The translations under genes were made by a program, and so were the position numbers. Below the pieces are notes generated by a model. It saw nothing but the letters and a program-made list of their open reading frames with translations. It was not told the DNA's origin and ran no database searches. Below, piece after piece: positions 34,236 to 45,089 of a DNA stretch of 64,000 nucleotides (positions are counted from its first letter, which is position 1; each line of letters begins with the position of its first letter). Source of the stretch: Pseudoxanthobacter soli DSM 19599. Lineage in GTDB: Bacteria > Pseudomonadota > Alphaproteobacteria > Rhizobiales > Segnochrobactraceae. The stretch covers positions 496,001-560,000 of the forward strand of contig NZ_FRXO01000002.1 of assembly GCF_900148505.1 (NCBI RefSeq), written 5' to 3'.

Positions 34236-35663
34236 TCAGACTCCGTCCCAGCCGACGACGCCCTTGATCTCCAGGAACTCGTGGATGCCGAACTTGCCGT
34301 ATTCGCGGCCGTTGCCCGACTGCTTGTAGCCGCCGAACGGCGCGGCACCGTCCCAGGCCGAGCGGTTGATGCGCACGACGCCGGTGCGCAGCCGCTTCGA
34401 CAGCGCACGCGCCTCCTCGAGGTCGCCCTGGATGTAGGAGGCGAGGCCATAGACGGTGTCGTTGGCGATCTCCACCGCCTCATCCACGGTCTCGTAGCCG
34501 AGAATCGACAGCACCGGGCCGAAGATCTCCTCGCGCGCGATGCGCATGTCGTTGGTCACGCGCGCGAACACGGTCGGGCGCACATAATAGCCGCGGTTGA
34601 GATCAGCCGGCCGGCCGGGACCGCCGGCCACCAGTTCGGCGCCCTCGTCGATGCCGGCCTGGATCAGCGCCTGGATCTTGTCGAACTGGACCTCGCTGAC
34701 CACGGGGCCGAGATCGGTCTCGGGATCGGCCGGTGCACCGACCTTGAACTTGGCCGCCGTCGCGGCCGCGGCGGCGATGGCATCGTCCATGCGCTCGGCC
34801 GGCACCAGCATCCGCGTCGGCGCATTGCACGACTGCCCGCTGTTCTCGAAGCACCGGACCACACCGTGGGAGACCGCGGCCACGAGATCGGCGCTGCGCA
34901 GCACGATGTTGGGCGACTTGCCGCCGAGCTCCTGGTGCACGCGCTTGACGGTCGGCGCCGCGGTCTGCGCCACGATCACGCCCGCGCGGGTGGAGCCGGT
35001 GAACGAAACCATGTCGACGTCGGGATGACCGGCGAGCACCTGCCCGACCGACGGCCCGTCGCCGTTGACGAGGTTGAACACGCCCCTGGGCACGCCGGCC
35101 TCGTGCATCACCTCCGCGAACAGCAGGGCATCGAGCGGCGCGATCTCGGACGGCTTCAGCACCATGGTGCAGCCGGTGGCGATGGCCGGCCCGACCTTGC
35201 AGGTGATCTGGTTGATCGGCCAGTTCCACGGCGTGATCATCGCCACGACGCCGACCGGCTCGTGGGCGATCAGCGTCGAGCCCTGCATGTAGGTGAAGTC
35301 GAACGCCTCCAGCGCCTTGATGGTCTGGGAGAGATGGGCGATGCCGACGCCGGCCTGCTCTTCCTTCGAGAAGGCGAGCGGCGCGCCCATCTCGCGGGAG
35401 ATCACCTCGCCGAACTCGTCGACCCGCCGCCGGAACACGTCGAGAATGCTGCGCAGGAGGTCGAGCCGTTCCTCCTTGGTCGTCATGGAGAAGGTCTGGA
35501 ACGCCGCCTTGGCCGCGGCGACCGCCTTGTCGACATCGGCGGCGGAGCCCATCGAGATCGTGGCGAACGGCTGCTCGGTCGAAGGATCGATCACGTCCAG
35601 CGTTGCCGGCCGGACCGGAGCCACCCACTCGCCGTCGATGTAGAATTCCAGTGCGTGCCGCAT
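34236..35663 (-). CDS. Aldehyde dehydrogenase family protein
   Basis: 475 residues. The general base is in HQELGGKSPN and the catalytic Cys in NSGQSCNAPTR. ITPWNWP, GFTGSTRAG-like (SFTGSTRAG) and EEIFGPVLS motifs are complete. It is an NAD(P)-dependent aldehyde oxidiser of the broad ALDH family; substrate not determinable. GAGAGG precedes the ATG at 35663. It lies on the same strand as the VOC protein and gabD, so it may belong to the IclR-controlled unit. Confidence 0.93.
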   Translation of the reverse strand: MRHALEFYIDGEWVAPVRPATLDVIDPSTEQPFATISMGSAADVDKAVAAAKAAFQTFSMTTKEERLDLLRSILDVFRRRVDEFGEVISREMGAPLAFSKEEQAGVGIAHLSQTIKALEAFDFTYMQGSTLIAHEPVGVVAMITPWNWPINQITCKVGPAIATGCTMVLKPSEIAPLDALLFAEVMHEAGVPRGVFNLVNGDGPSVGQVLAGHPDVDMVSFTGSTRAGVIVAQTAAPTVKRVHQELGGKSPNIVLRSADLVAAVSHGVVRCFENSGQSCNAPTRMLVPAERMDDAIAAAAATAAKFKVGAPADPETDLGPVVSEVQFDKIQALIQAGIDEGAELVAGGPGRPADLNRGYYVRPTVFARVTNDMRIAREEIFGPVLSILGYETVDEAVEIANDTVYGLASYIQGDLEEARALSKRLRTGVVRINRSAWDGAAPFGGYKQSGNGREYGKFGIHEFLEIKGVVGWDGV

Positions 35664-35862
35664 CGCGGGACCTCTCAATCAGTCGGTTCGATCGCGCCGC
35701 TCCCGGGCTTCCGGCCGGGGAAGAAGGATTCGGAAAGGCGGCTTACGATATCGGAGCTTTGCATAAGGACGGTGACAGCGGGAATACCGCATTCCGGCAT
35801 GGCCGCCCTCGCCCGGTCCAGGTCGGCTTCACGGGCGTGCACGACCCAAGCGGGAAAAAGGA

Positions 35863-36285
35863 TCAGCCCGTGGCCACGGGAGCGGCGCGCGGGTTGTCGG
35901 CGTAGAGGATGCTTTCGGTCTCGGCCTTCGCCCAGATCTGGTCGTCGGTCAGCTCGGTCTCGATGAATTCGATCGGAATGCCGCCATCCTCGACGATCGC
36001 GACGTGGAAGCCGGCGATCGGCTCGTAGGGTCCGAGCAGCAGCGTCATTCCCTCGATGGCGCGCGCGAGGTCGGAGACCTTGAAGGCCGGGTGGGGCACG
36101 GTCCGCAGCAGGGGATGCAGCGGGCTCGTCTCTTCGAAGCGATGCCACTGGGCGCGGATCAGCCGGCAGTCGCTGTCGCGCGTGTACATGCCGAACAGCG
36201 CGCTGTAGCGCTCGCCCGGCCGCGGCTCGGTCACCGGGATGCCCATGTGGTGGAAGCGATATTCCACGCCGTCCTTCATGAACAT
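35863..36285 (-). CDS. Small VOC-superfamily protein
   Basis: About 140 residues, with FHHMGIPV at the start, HPAFKVSDL in the middle and IEFIETEL near the end. These are the spaced His/Glu positions of a glyoxalase-like VOC protein. It may act on an aldehyde-related metabolite between the two aldehyde dehydrogenases. Start is unsure: 36291, 36285 and 36279 are all in frame, and 36285 has the best distance to GGGAG. Confidence 0.85.
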   Translation of the reverse strand: MFMKDGVEYRFHHMGIPVTEPRPGERYSALFGMYTRDSDCRLIRAQWHRFEETSPLHPLLRTVPHPAFKVSDLARAIEGMTLLLGPYEPIAGFHVAIVEDGGIPIEFIETELTDDQIWAKAETESILYADNPRAAPVATG

Positions 36286-36352
36286 CGTCATCGTCTCCCG
36301 TCGCCGCCCGCGTGCATCCATCGGCGCGGGCGGCGGCGTTGTCAATGCGGGC

Positions 36353-37804
36353 TCACCGCACCGCGGAGCAGAGATACTTGATCTCCAGGTACTCCTCGAT
36401 GCCGTATTTCGAGCCCTCGCGGCCGATGCCGGACTGCTTGACGCCGCCGAACGGCGCCACCTCGTTGGAGATCAGCCCGGTATTGTGGCCGACCATGCCG
36501 TATTCCAGGGCTTCCGCCACCCGCCAGGTCCGCCGGGCGTTCTCGGTGTAGAAATAGGCGGCGAGGCCGAACTCGGTGTCGTTCGCCATGGCGATCACCT
36601 CCTCCTCGGTCTCGAAGCGGAACAGCGGCGCCACCGGCCCGAACGTCTCCTCGCGTGCCACCACCATGTCGGGGGTGACGCCGGTGATCACCGTCGGCTC
36701 GTAGAAGGTGCCGCCGAGCGGATGGCGCTTGCCGCCGAGCACGATGTGCGCGCCCTTGGAGACGGCATCCTCGACGTGGCGCTCCACCTTGGCGATGGCG
36801 TCGTCGTCGATCAGCGGCCCGATCAGCACGCCCTTTTCCGTGCCCGCGCCGACCGGCAGCTTCGCGACTTCCTCCGCCAGGCGCCGGGCGAAGGCATCGT
36901 AGATCCCCGACTGCACGTAGAGACGGTTGGCGCAGACGCAGGTCTGGCCGGCATTGCGGTACTTGGAGGCGATGGCGCCGACGACGGCGGCCTCGATATC
37001 GGCATCGTCGAACACGATGAACGGCGCGTTGCCGCCGAGTTCGAGGCTGACGCGCTTGATGGTCGGCGCGCACTGCGCCATCAGGATGCGGCCGACTTCG
37101 GTCGAGCCGGTGAAGGAGAGCTTGCGCACCTTGTCGCTCGCCGTCAGCACGCCGCCGATGGTGCGGGCCTCGCCCGTCACGATCTGCAGCACGCCCGCCG
37201 GCAGTCCGGCCTCGATGGCGAGCTGGCCGATGGCGAGCGCGGTGAGCGGGGTCTGCTCCGCCGGCTTCACGATCATCACGCAGCCGGCGGCCAGTGCCGG
37301 CGCGGCCTTGCGGGTGATCATCGCCGCCGGGAAGTTCCACGGCGTGATCGCGGCGCAGATGCCGACCGGCTGCTTCAGCACGATCAGGCGCTTGTCGGTC
37401 TGCGGCGCGGGGATCACGTCGCCATAGACGCGCTTGGCTTCCTCGGCGAACCACTCGATGAACGAGGCCGCGTAGACGATCTCGCCCTTCGCTTCGGCCA
37501 GCGGCTTGCCCTGCTCCGCCGTCATGATGGCGGCGAGGTCGTCGGCGTTGGCGACGATCAGCTCGAACCAGCGCTTCAGGATGGCCGAGCGCTCGCGCGC
37601 GGCGCGCTGCGACCACGGCCCGAACGCCGCCTCGGCGGCTTCGATCGCCTGTTCCACTTCCTGGGCCGAGAAACGGGGCACCGGCCCGACCACACTGCCG
37701 TCGGCCGGATTGGTCACCGCGACGGTCTCGCCGCTGCGGGCCTGCCGCCACGCCCCGTCGATCAGTCCGCCGTCGCGCAGCAGCGCCGGATTTGCGAGTT
37801 GCAC
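36353..37804 (-). CDS. gabD: Succinate-semialdehyde dehydrogenase (GabD-type)
   Basis: 483 residues, close to E. coli GabD in the EQGKPLAEAKGEI, YAASFIEWFAEE, ITPWNFPAAMITRK and NAGQTCVCANR motifs. The catalytic Cys and Glu (SLELGGNAP) are present. It oxidises succinate semialdehyde or a similar semialdehyde. The start is set at GTG 37804: it gives VQLANPALLRDGGLIDG, matching the GabD N-terminus, and lies 8 nt after AAGGAGG. The ATG at 37831 would put that ribosome-binding site inside the gene and touch the operator. It is divergent from the IclR regulator. Confidence 0.93.
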   Translation of the reverse strand: MQLANPALLRDGGLIDGAWRQARSGETVAVTNPADGSVVGPVPRFSAQEVEQAIEAAEAAFGPWSQRAARERSAILKRWFELIVANADDLAAIMTAEQGKPLAEAKGEIVYAASFIEWFAEEAKRVYGDVIPAPQTDKRLIVLKQPVGICAAITPWNFPAAMITRKAAPALAAGCVMIVKPAEQTPLTALAIGQLAIEAGLPAGVLQIVTGEARTIGGVLTASDKVRKLSFTGSTEVGRILMAQCAPTIKRVSLELGGNAPFIVFDDADIEAAVVGAIASKYRNAGQTCVCANRLYVQSGIYDAFARRLAEEVAKLPVGAGTEKGVLIGPLIDDDAIAKVERHVEDAVSKGAHIVLGGKRHPLGGTFYEPTVITGVTPDMVVAREETFGPVAPLFRFETEEEVIAMANDTEFGLAAYFYTENARRTWRVAEALEYGMVGHNTGLISNEVAPFGGVKQSGIGREGSKYGIEEYLEIKYLCSAVR

Positions 37805-37832
37805 CACCGCATCCTCCTTCAAGATCGCCATT

Positions 37833-37867
37833 GTTCAATTAGTTGAACTATGTTCTACTGATTGAAC
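37833..37867. promoter_or_regulatory. Double palindromic operator of the gabD/iclR spacer
   Basis: GTTCAATTAGTTGAAC (37833-37848, arms perfect) and GTTCTACTGATTGAAC (37852-37867) lie 19 bp apart centre to centre, so on nearly the same DNA face. They sit just upstream of the gabD GTG start and about 100 bp before iclR. The form is that of IclR-family operators. Confidence 0.72.
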
Positions 37868-37965
37868 GTTCGGCCTTTTCCGTTCCCCTGTCAAGCACGG
37901 GCGCGAGCCGTCCGTGCACGGCTCGCAGCCGGGACTACAAGAACAATCCGAAGGACGTCACGGCG

Positions 37966-38847
37966 ATGACGGAGATCGAGACGCCCTCCCGGGGCGGAAC
38001 TTCCGGAGACCAGACTTCTGGCGACCGCGGGGCGTCCGGCGACAGCGCGGCCGCGCGACCTGCACAGGTCGACTCCGCACCGGCCGATTCCGCACCGGCC
38101 CTGCGGCGTGCCGTTCGCATCCTCGATCTCGTGACCGCCGCGCCCGCGCCACCGACCGCAGCAGAAATCGCCCGGGCGCTCGGGCTGCCGCGCAGCACCG
38201 CCCACGGCCTGATCGGCGCCATGGTCGATCTCGGCCTCCTCGCGCGGACGACGGAGGCCACGCTTCGTCTCGGCCCGCACCTGATGAACTGGGCCAGCGG
38301 CTTCCTCGCGCAATTCGATCTCGTGGGCGAGTTCCGCCGCCTGTTCGAGGGCCGGCCCGGCTTCGAGGCCTACACGATCACCCTCAGCGTGCGCGAGGGC
38401 AGCGAGGTGATCTATCTCGCCTGCTGCAACAGCGCCGCGCCGCTGGGGTTCACCTTCCGCATCGGCATGCGGCTGCCCGCGGCGTTTGCGGCCACCGGCA
38501 AGGCGATGCTGTCGACGCTCGCCCCGGGCGAACTCTCCGATCTGTTCGCGGGGTCGTGGCCGGCACCGCTCACGCCGCGCAGCGTCGGATCCCTGAAGGC
38601 ACTCGAATCCGAACTCGCGGCGGCCAGGGCGCGCGGCTATTCCGTCGACGACGGCCAGATCCGCGAGGGCATGGTCTGCCTCGGCGCACCGGTCGCGGAC
38701 TTCTCCGGCAAGGCCATTGCCGGCGTCGCGGTCAGCCTGCTCGAACGCGAGGCGACGCCGGGCCGGCTCGCCGAGGTCGGCGCGCAGGTCCGTGCGATTG
38801 CGGACGACCTTTCAGGGCGCCTCGGCGGCCCCGGAAACCGCGCCTGA
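37966..38847 (+). CDS. IclR-family transcriptional regulator
   Basis: A 293-residue protein. After a disordered Ser/Ala/Gly-rich N-terminus (1-45) comes the winged helix (about 48-110, with AVRILDLV, AEIARALGLPRSTAHGLI). The effector domain follows, with REGSEVIYLACC, PAAFAATGKAML and REGMVCLGAPV. The ATG at 37966 is preceded by AAGGA at 11 nt. It probably represses or activates the gabD unit through the double operator. Its 3' end overlaps ackA on the other strand by 36 bp. Confidence 0.93.
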   Translation: MTEIETPSRGGTSGDQTSGDRGASGDSAAARPAQVDSAPADSAPALRRAVRILDLVTAAPAPPTAAEIARALGLPRSTAHGLIGAMVDLGLLARTTEATLRLGPHLMNWASGFLAQFDLVGEFRRLFEGRPGFEAYTITLSVREGSEVIYLACCNSAAPLGFTFRIGMRLPAAFAATGKAMLSTLAPGELSDLFAGSWPAPLTPRSVGSLKALESELAAARARGYSVDDGQIREGMVCLGAPVADFSGKAIAGVAVSLLEREATPGRLAEVGAQVRAIADDLSGRLGGPGNRA

Positions 38848-40038
38848 GACGGGTGCCGCCTGCCGCAACAGGCGCAGCGTGTGGCGCGCGATCATCAGCT
38901 CCTCGTCGGTTCTGATCACGAAGACCGGGGCGGCGCTGCCCTTTGCCTCGATGTTGCGAGCGTGGGCGCGGTTGGCGGCGTCGTCCACCGCAAGCCCTGT
39001 CCAGCCGAGCCGCCCGACGATCTGGCCGCGCATGTCGGCATCGTTCTCGCCGATGCCGGCGGTGAAGACGAGGCCGTCGAGCCGGCCGAGCGACACGGTC
39101 AGGCTGGCGATCGCCTGCGCCACCTTCAGCGCGAAGAAATCGAGCGCCATCGCCGCCTCCGGCGCGGCGCTGGCCCGAAGGTCGCGCGCGTCGTTGCTGA
39201 TGCCGGACAGGCCCAGCAACCCGCTTTCGTAATAGAGCATGTGGCCGACTTCGGCGGCACTCATGCCCTTCTGCTCGATCAGGTGCAGCACCACGCCGGG
39301 ATCGAGCGAACCGGTGCGCGTTCCCATCGGAATGCCGTCGAGCGCGGTGAAACTCATCGTCGTCTCGATGCTGCGGCCGCCGTCGATGGCGCAGAGCGAT
39401 GCGCCCGAGCCCAGATGGGCGACGACGACCCGCCCGGCCGCCACCCCCGGCGCCACCGCCGCGAGCGCACCGTGGACATATTCGTAGGACAGCCCGTGGA
39501 AGCCGTAGCGGCGCACGCCCTCGTCATAGAGTTCCCGCGGCAGCGGGAAGCGGTCGGCGAGTTCCGGGTGGTCGCGATGGAACGCCGTATCGAAGCAGGC
39601 CACCTGCGGCAGGTCCGGCCGGCGCTGCCGCAGCACCCGGATCGGATCGAGATTGGAAAGCTGGTGCAGCGGCGCCAGCGGAATGAAGCTTTCAAGCGTC
39701 TTCATCACCGCGTCGTCGACCAGCACCGGATGGGAGTAGGTCGGGCCGCCATGGACCACCCGATGGCCGACGCCGACGATGCGGAGGTCGCCGATATGCG
39801 GGATCAGCCAGTCCGAAACGGCGTGCTGCGCGGCCTCGGCATCCGGCACCTCGGCGGTCTCGTAGCTGCGCTCGACCAGCGTCGCGCCGTCGTGATCGCG
39901 GACCTTGAGGCGTGGCTTCGAGCCGATGCCGTCGAAGGCGCCGCCGAGGATCAGGTCGAGATCGCCGCCGGCGACGCCATAGAGCTTGAACTTGATGCTG
40001 GAACTGCCGGCATTGATGACGAACAGCGCTTCGGTCAC
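38812..40038 (-). CDS. ackA: Acetate kinase
   Basis: 408 residues with the family motifs VINAGSSSIKFKL, GHRVVHGG, DTAFH, RRYGFHGLSYEYV, HLGSGAS and FTAGIGEN. It makes ATP from acetyl-phosphate and ADP, or the reverse. The GTG at 40038 overlaps the pta stop (GTGA), so the two are coupled; an AAGGG lies upstream. A frame extending to 41187 is only read-through antisense to the leader and pta. With xfp it completes a phosphoketolase route to acetate and ATP. Confidence 0.96.
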   Translation of the reverse strand: MTEALFVINAGSSSIKFKLYGVAGGDLDLILGGAFDGIGSKPRLKVRDHDGATLVERSYETAEVPDAEAAQHAVSDWLIPHIGDLRIVGVGHRVVHGGPTYSHPVLVDDAVMKTLESFIPLAPLHQLSNLDPIRVLRQRRPDLPQVACFDTAFHRDHPELADRFPLPRELYDEGVRRYGFHGLSYEYVHGALAAVAPGVAAGRVVVAHLGSGASLCAIDGGRSIETTMSFTALDGIPMGTRTGSLDPGVVLHLIEQKGMSAAEVGHMLYYESGLLGLSGISNDARDLRASAAPEAAMALDFFALKVAQAIASLTVSLGRLDGLVFTAGIGENDADMRGQIVGRLGWTGLAVDDAANRAHARNIEAKGSAAPVFVIRTDEELMIARHTLRLLRQAAPVSGAVSGAAEAP

Positions 40039-40988
40039 GAGGCGATACCCTTCTGCATCAGGCTGTGGGCGTAGAGCCCGGCCACCGCGCAGGACGCGAG
40101 CCGCGTCGGCAGGCTGTCGGCGCGGCTGGTGAGGATCACCGGCACCCGGGCGCCGAGCACCACGCCCGCCGCATCCGCGCCGGCGAGAAAGCTCAGGTTC
40201 TTGGCCAGCATGTTGCCGGCTTCCAGGTCCGGCACCACGAGAATCTGCGCCCGCCCCGCGACGGGGGAGACGATGCCCTTGATCCGGGCCGCGTCCTCGC
40301 TGATGGCGTTGTCGAGCGCCAGCGGCCCGTCCACGTCGCCGCCGGAAATCTGGCCGCGGTCGGCCATCTTGCAGAGCGCCGCCGCCTCGATCGTGCTCGG
40401 GATGCGCGGCGTCACCGTCTCCACGGCGGACAGGATGGCGACGCGCGGCCGGCCGAGGCCGAGGCCGACGTGCAGGTCGATGGCATTCTGGACGATGTCG
40501 CGCTTCGCCTCGAGATCGGGGAAGATGTTGACCGCCGCGTCGGTGATGAACAGCGGCTCGGGATAACTCGGCACGTCCATGATGAAGACGTGGCTGATGC
40601 GCCGGCCCGTCCTCAGGCCGGTTTCCTTGGCGGTGATCTCGGCCAGAAGCTCGTCGCTGTGCAGGCTGCCCTTCATCAGGAGCGCCGCCTCGCCGCGCCG
40701 CACGAGTTCCACCGCCTTGGCGGCCGAGGCGACGCTGTGGGGCGTGTCGACGATCTCGTGTCCGGAAAGGTCGAGGCCGCAGGCGGCGGCCACCGCCTCG
40801 ATCCGGGCCCTGGGTCCGACGAGGACGGCATCGATCAGGCCGGCTTCCTCCGCCTCCAGCGCACCGCGCAGCGAGGACTCGTCGCACGGATGGGCGACGG
40901 CCGTTCGCAGCGCGCCGAATGAACGTGCCCGGGCCACGAGGCTCGCATAATGGTCGTGCTTGCGCTCGGCGCCTTTGGTCGCGGTCAT
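40035..40988 (-). CDS. pta: Phosphate acetyl/butyryl-transferase
   Basis: 317 residues of the PTA/PTB family, with LLMKGSLHSD, SHVFIMDVP, LFITDAAVNIFPDL and GPLALDNAIS. This is the short form without the DRTGG or MaoC domains. It exchanges acetyl-phosphate and acetyl-CoA, with butyryl possible. GGAGAG precedes the ATG at 40988. It forms a coupled pta-ackA operon. Confidence 0.92.
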   Translation of the reverse strand: MTATKGAERKHDHYASLVARARSFGALRTAVAHPCDESSLRGALEAEEAGLIDAVLVGPRARIEAVAAACGLDLSGHEIVDTPHSVASAAKAVELVRRGEAALLMKGSLHSDELLAEITAKETGLRTGRRISHVFIMDVPSYPEPLFITDAAVNIFPDLEAKRDIVQNAIDLHVGLGLGRPRVAILSAVETVTPRIPSTIEAAALCKMADRGQISGGDVDGPLALDNAISEDAARIKGIVSPVAGRAQILVVPDLEAGNMLAKNLSFLAGADAAGVVLGARVPVILTSRADSLPTRLASCAVAGLYAHSLMQKGIAS

Positions 40989-41448
40989 GGCTTCGCTCTC
41001 CTGCCGGGCTGCGGCGACGGCCGGAAACCGGTTCCGGCACGGTGGAGGCGAATCCCGCCCCCTGGCAGCGTGTATCGTGGGTGCGCGGCCGGGCGCCGCG
41101 CCGCAGGCGACCCGAGGCACGGGGCCAGCCTGCATCCTGTAATGCTACGTCAAAATCCGGCGGCGACATTGATTTTTGCAAAAGCACATGGCCGATGCCT
41201 CCTTACGGCGCTCCCGCCCGCACCCCGCCTGACATCACAATGCAGCGAGCCGGCATCCCGACGGGGTGACACGGACGCGGCGGCAACGAGGATGCCGCTT
41301 TGCCGACGCGATTTCGCCGCCGGACCATGAAACGATCCGCTCGTTCAGACGTTTCTCCTGCTCAACGGACTGCCTCCGCGCTTCACGGGTGCCTGACAGC
41401 CGCGGCAGGACGGTCCTTCCCACCCCGAACCATGCCGCGAGGATTCCG
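40989..41448. other. Divergent spacer between pta and the GH15 gene
   Basis: About 460 bp without a convincing gene; it should hold both promoters. A weak FNR/FixK-like half site (TTGAT at 41169-41173) is present but not convincing. The GH15 frame is open through part of it, but the upstream residues do not resemble the family. Confidence 0.45.
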
Positions 41449-43325
<1,877 letters not shown>

Positions 43326-43344
<19 letters not shown>

Positions 43345-44120
43345 AGATCCGGCCGGCGGTCGGCGAGGTACGGGTTTTCCGCCCGGGCCTCGTCGTAGCG
43401 GCCGGGCTCGACGCGGGCGAACAGGAGCGCCTCGGCGGCCCCCGCCCGGGCGAGATCCTCGCCGTCGGGGCCGACGATCGCGGAGCCGCCTTCAAGCGCG
43501 GTGCCGCGTTCGTCGCCGCAGAGACCGGCATAGGCCACGAAAACGTGGTTCTCCAGCGCGCGCGCGGGGATGACGCTTTTCGACACCCGGCGAGAGGCGG
43601 CCCCCGCCGGAAGTGCGGTCGGGACGATCACGAGTTCCGCGCCCTGGAGCGCGAGGCTGCGCACCATTTCCGGGAATTCGACGTCGTAGCAGATCAGCAT
43701 CCCGACCCTGAAGCCGCGAAAGGCGAACACCGCCGGGGGCGCCGCCGAGGGTGCGAACGCCGCGCGTTCCGCGTCGCCGTAGAGGTGCCCCTTGCGATAG
43801 ACAATCGGCTCGGCGCCGGGCGCGACGAGAGCGGCGGCATTGAACACCGCCCCGCCCTCGCGCTCCGGAAAGCCGGCGACCACGGCGACGCCGGTTTCCT
43901 CGGCGATGGTCTGCACCGCCCCGATCATGGCGCCCGAACGCGGCTCGGCGAGGCGGGCGATGTCGTCGGTGCCGATGGCATAGCCGGTGAGGCTCATCTC
44001 CGGCGTCACCAGGAGATCCGCGCCGAATGCCGCCGCGGCGCGCGCGGCCCGGGCGATCGCCGCCAGGTTCTCCGCCGGCTCGCCGGGGCTCGTCTGCATC
44101 TGCAACACCGCGATCAGCAC
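43326..44120 (-). CDS. Carbon-nitrogen hydrolase (nitrilase superfamily)
   Basis: 264 residues with the full catalytic triad: E41 (TPEMSLTGY), K110 (YRKGHLYG) and C144 (LICYDVEFPE). It hydrolyses an amide, carbamoyl or nitrile bond; the substrate is unknown, though a gamma-glutamyl amide or N-carbamoyl amine would suit the neighbours. A GTG at 44120 sits 8 nt after AGGGA; GTG 44126 is possible. Only 19 bp separate it from the LuxR gene, so they are co-transcribed. Confidence 0.9.
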
Positions 44121-44139
44121 GTTCACGTTCCCTGCTGGC

Positions 44140-45033
44140 TCACCCGATCTGGGCGAGATGGCCGATGAAGCGCGAGAACAGGTCGGCTTGGTTGGAGATG
44201 TCAAGCTTCTGATAGATGTTGCGGCGGTGGATCTTCACCGTGCCCGCGCTGATCTTCAGCAGGTCGGCGATGGACGCGTTCGAATGGCCGCGCAGCACGA
44301 GCGCGGTGATCTCGATTTCGCGCCGTGTGAGGCGGCCGTCCGCCATCTGGTCGAGCGCGACGCCGATGGGGCCGTCCTTCAGGCCGCCGCCGGCCGGGCC
44401 GGGCGACGGCCCGAACCGCGCCGCGACGTCACGCCAGTGGAATTCGGCGAGCCGGCGGACCACCGGCTCCACGGCCTGGAAAATCTGCATGTCCCGGGCG
44501 GAGAAGGCCGGCCGGTCGATCGGGCGGGTCACGCTGACGACGAGCGCCGCGCCCGGCGAAGGACGAACGAGAAACCCCACCTCGTCGCGGATGTCGGTGC
44601 GCACATAGTGCCGCTTGAAGTACTCCGAATTGTAGAACAGGTCGGGCGCGAGCGTCTTGAGGCGGATGACCCCCGGCCGTTCCGTTCCGACGGCGGCGGC
44701 ATAGAACGGATCGAGCAGGTAGGGGCCGCGGATATAGTCCTCGATCACCGTGGCGGCACGTTCGGCCTCCATGTTGTGGTCGAGGCAGATGGGCTTCTCC
44801 CGGCCGGAATAGGCGAACACCATCGAGATGTCGTAGGCGATCACGGTCTTGAGAGCCGTCTGCAGGGCACGCGGAAAGGCAGGCGTCTGCAACGTCTCCA
44901 GCGCCTCGCCGGTCGCGCGGTTCCAGTCCGCCAGCACGGTCCCTGTGGACCGGACTTCCAGCGGGGCAGAGACGGAACGAGCAGTTTCAAGAGGAAACAT
45001 TTTTTCGCGGTCTATATCTCGGGGGATATTCAT
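44140..45033 (-). CDS. LuxR-family (GerE-type HTH) transcriptional regulator
   Basis: 297 residues. The C-terminal helix-turn-helix (about 232-290, with LTRREIEITALVLRGHSNASIADLL, split by the typical AGTVKIHRRNIYQKL) is clear. The 220-residue N-terminal part lacks an obvious acyl-homoserine-lactone pocket and probably senses another small molecule. It is divergent from the glutamine-synthetase-like gene across only 56 bp, so it likely controls both sides. The start at 45033 has a weak ribosome-binding site; ATG 45000 is possible. Confidence 0.88.
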   Translation of the reverse strand: MNIPRDIDREKMFPLETARSVSAPLEVRSTGTVLADWNRATGEALETLQTPAFPRALQTALKTVIAYDISMVFAYSGREKPICLDHNMEAERAATVIEDYIRGPYLLDPFYAAAVGTERPGVIRLKTLAPDLFYNSEYFKRHYVRTDIRDEVGFLVRPSPGAALVVSVTRPIDRPAFSARDMQIFQAVEPVVRRLAEFHWRDVAARFGPSPGPAGGGLKDGPIGVALDQMADGRLTRREIEITALVLRGHSNASIADLLKISAGTVKIHRRNIYQKLDISNQADLFSRFIGHLAQIG

Positions 45034-45089
45034 AGGCTCGTTCGCCCATCCTAGCCTGTTCTCGCGACGTGATGTGGGAAAGCGATCCG

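Noticed and set aside
41165-41182. FNR/FixK-like site upstream of pta
   Set aside because: Only the TTGAT half is convincing; the second half does not match.
38812-41187. A 791-codon frame that would fuse a long N-terminal extension to acetate kinase
   Set aside because: The upstream part is a shifted reading of pta. AckA begins at GTG 40038, overlapping the pta stop.
45034-45057. Inverted repeat AGGCT...AGCCT between luxR and the ligase gene
   Set aside because: Arms are only 5 bp and one touches the luxR start codon; this is within chance expectation in GC-rich DNA.
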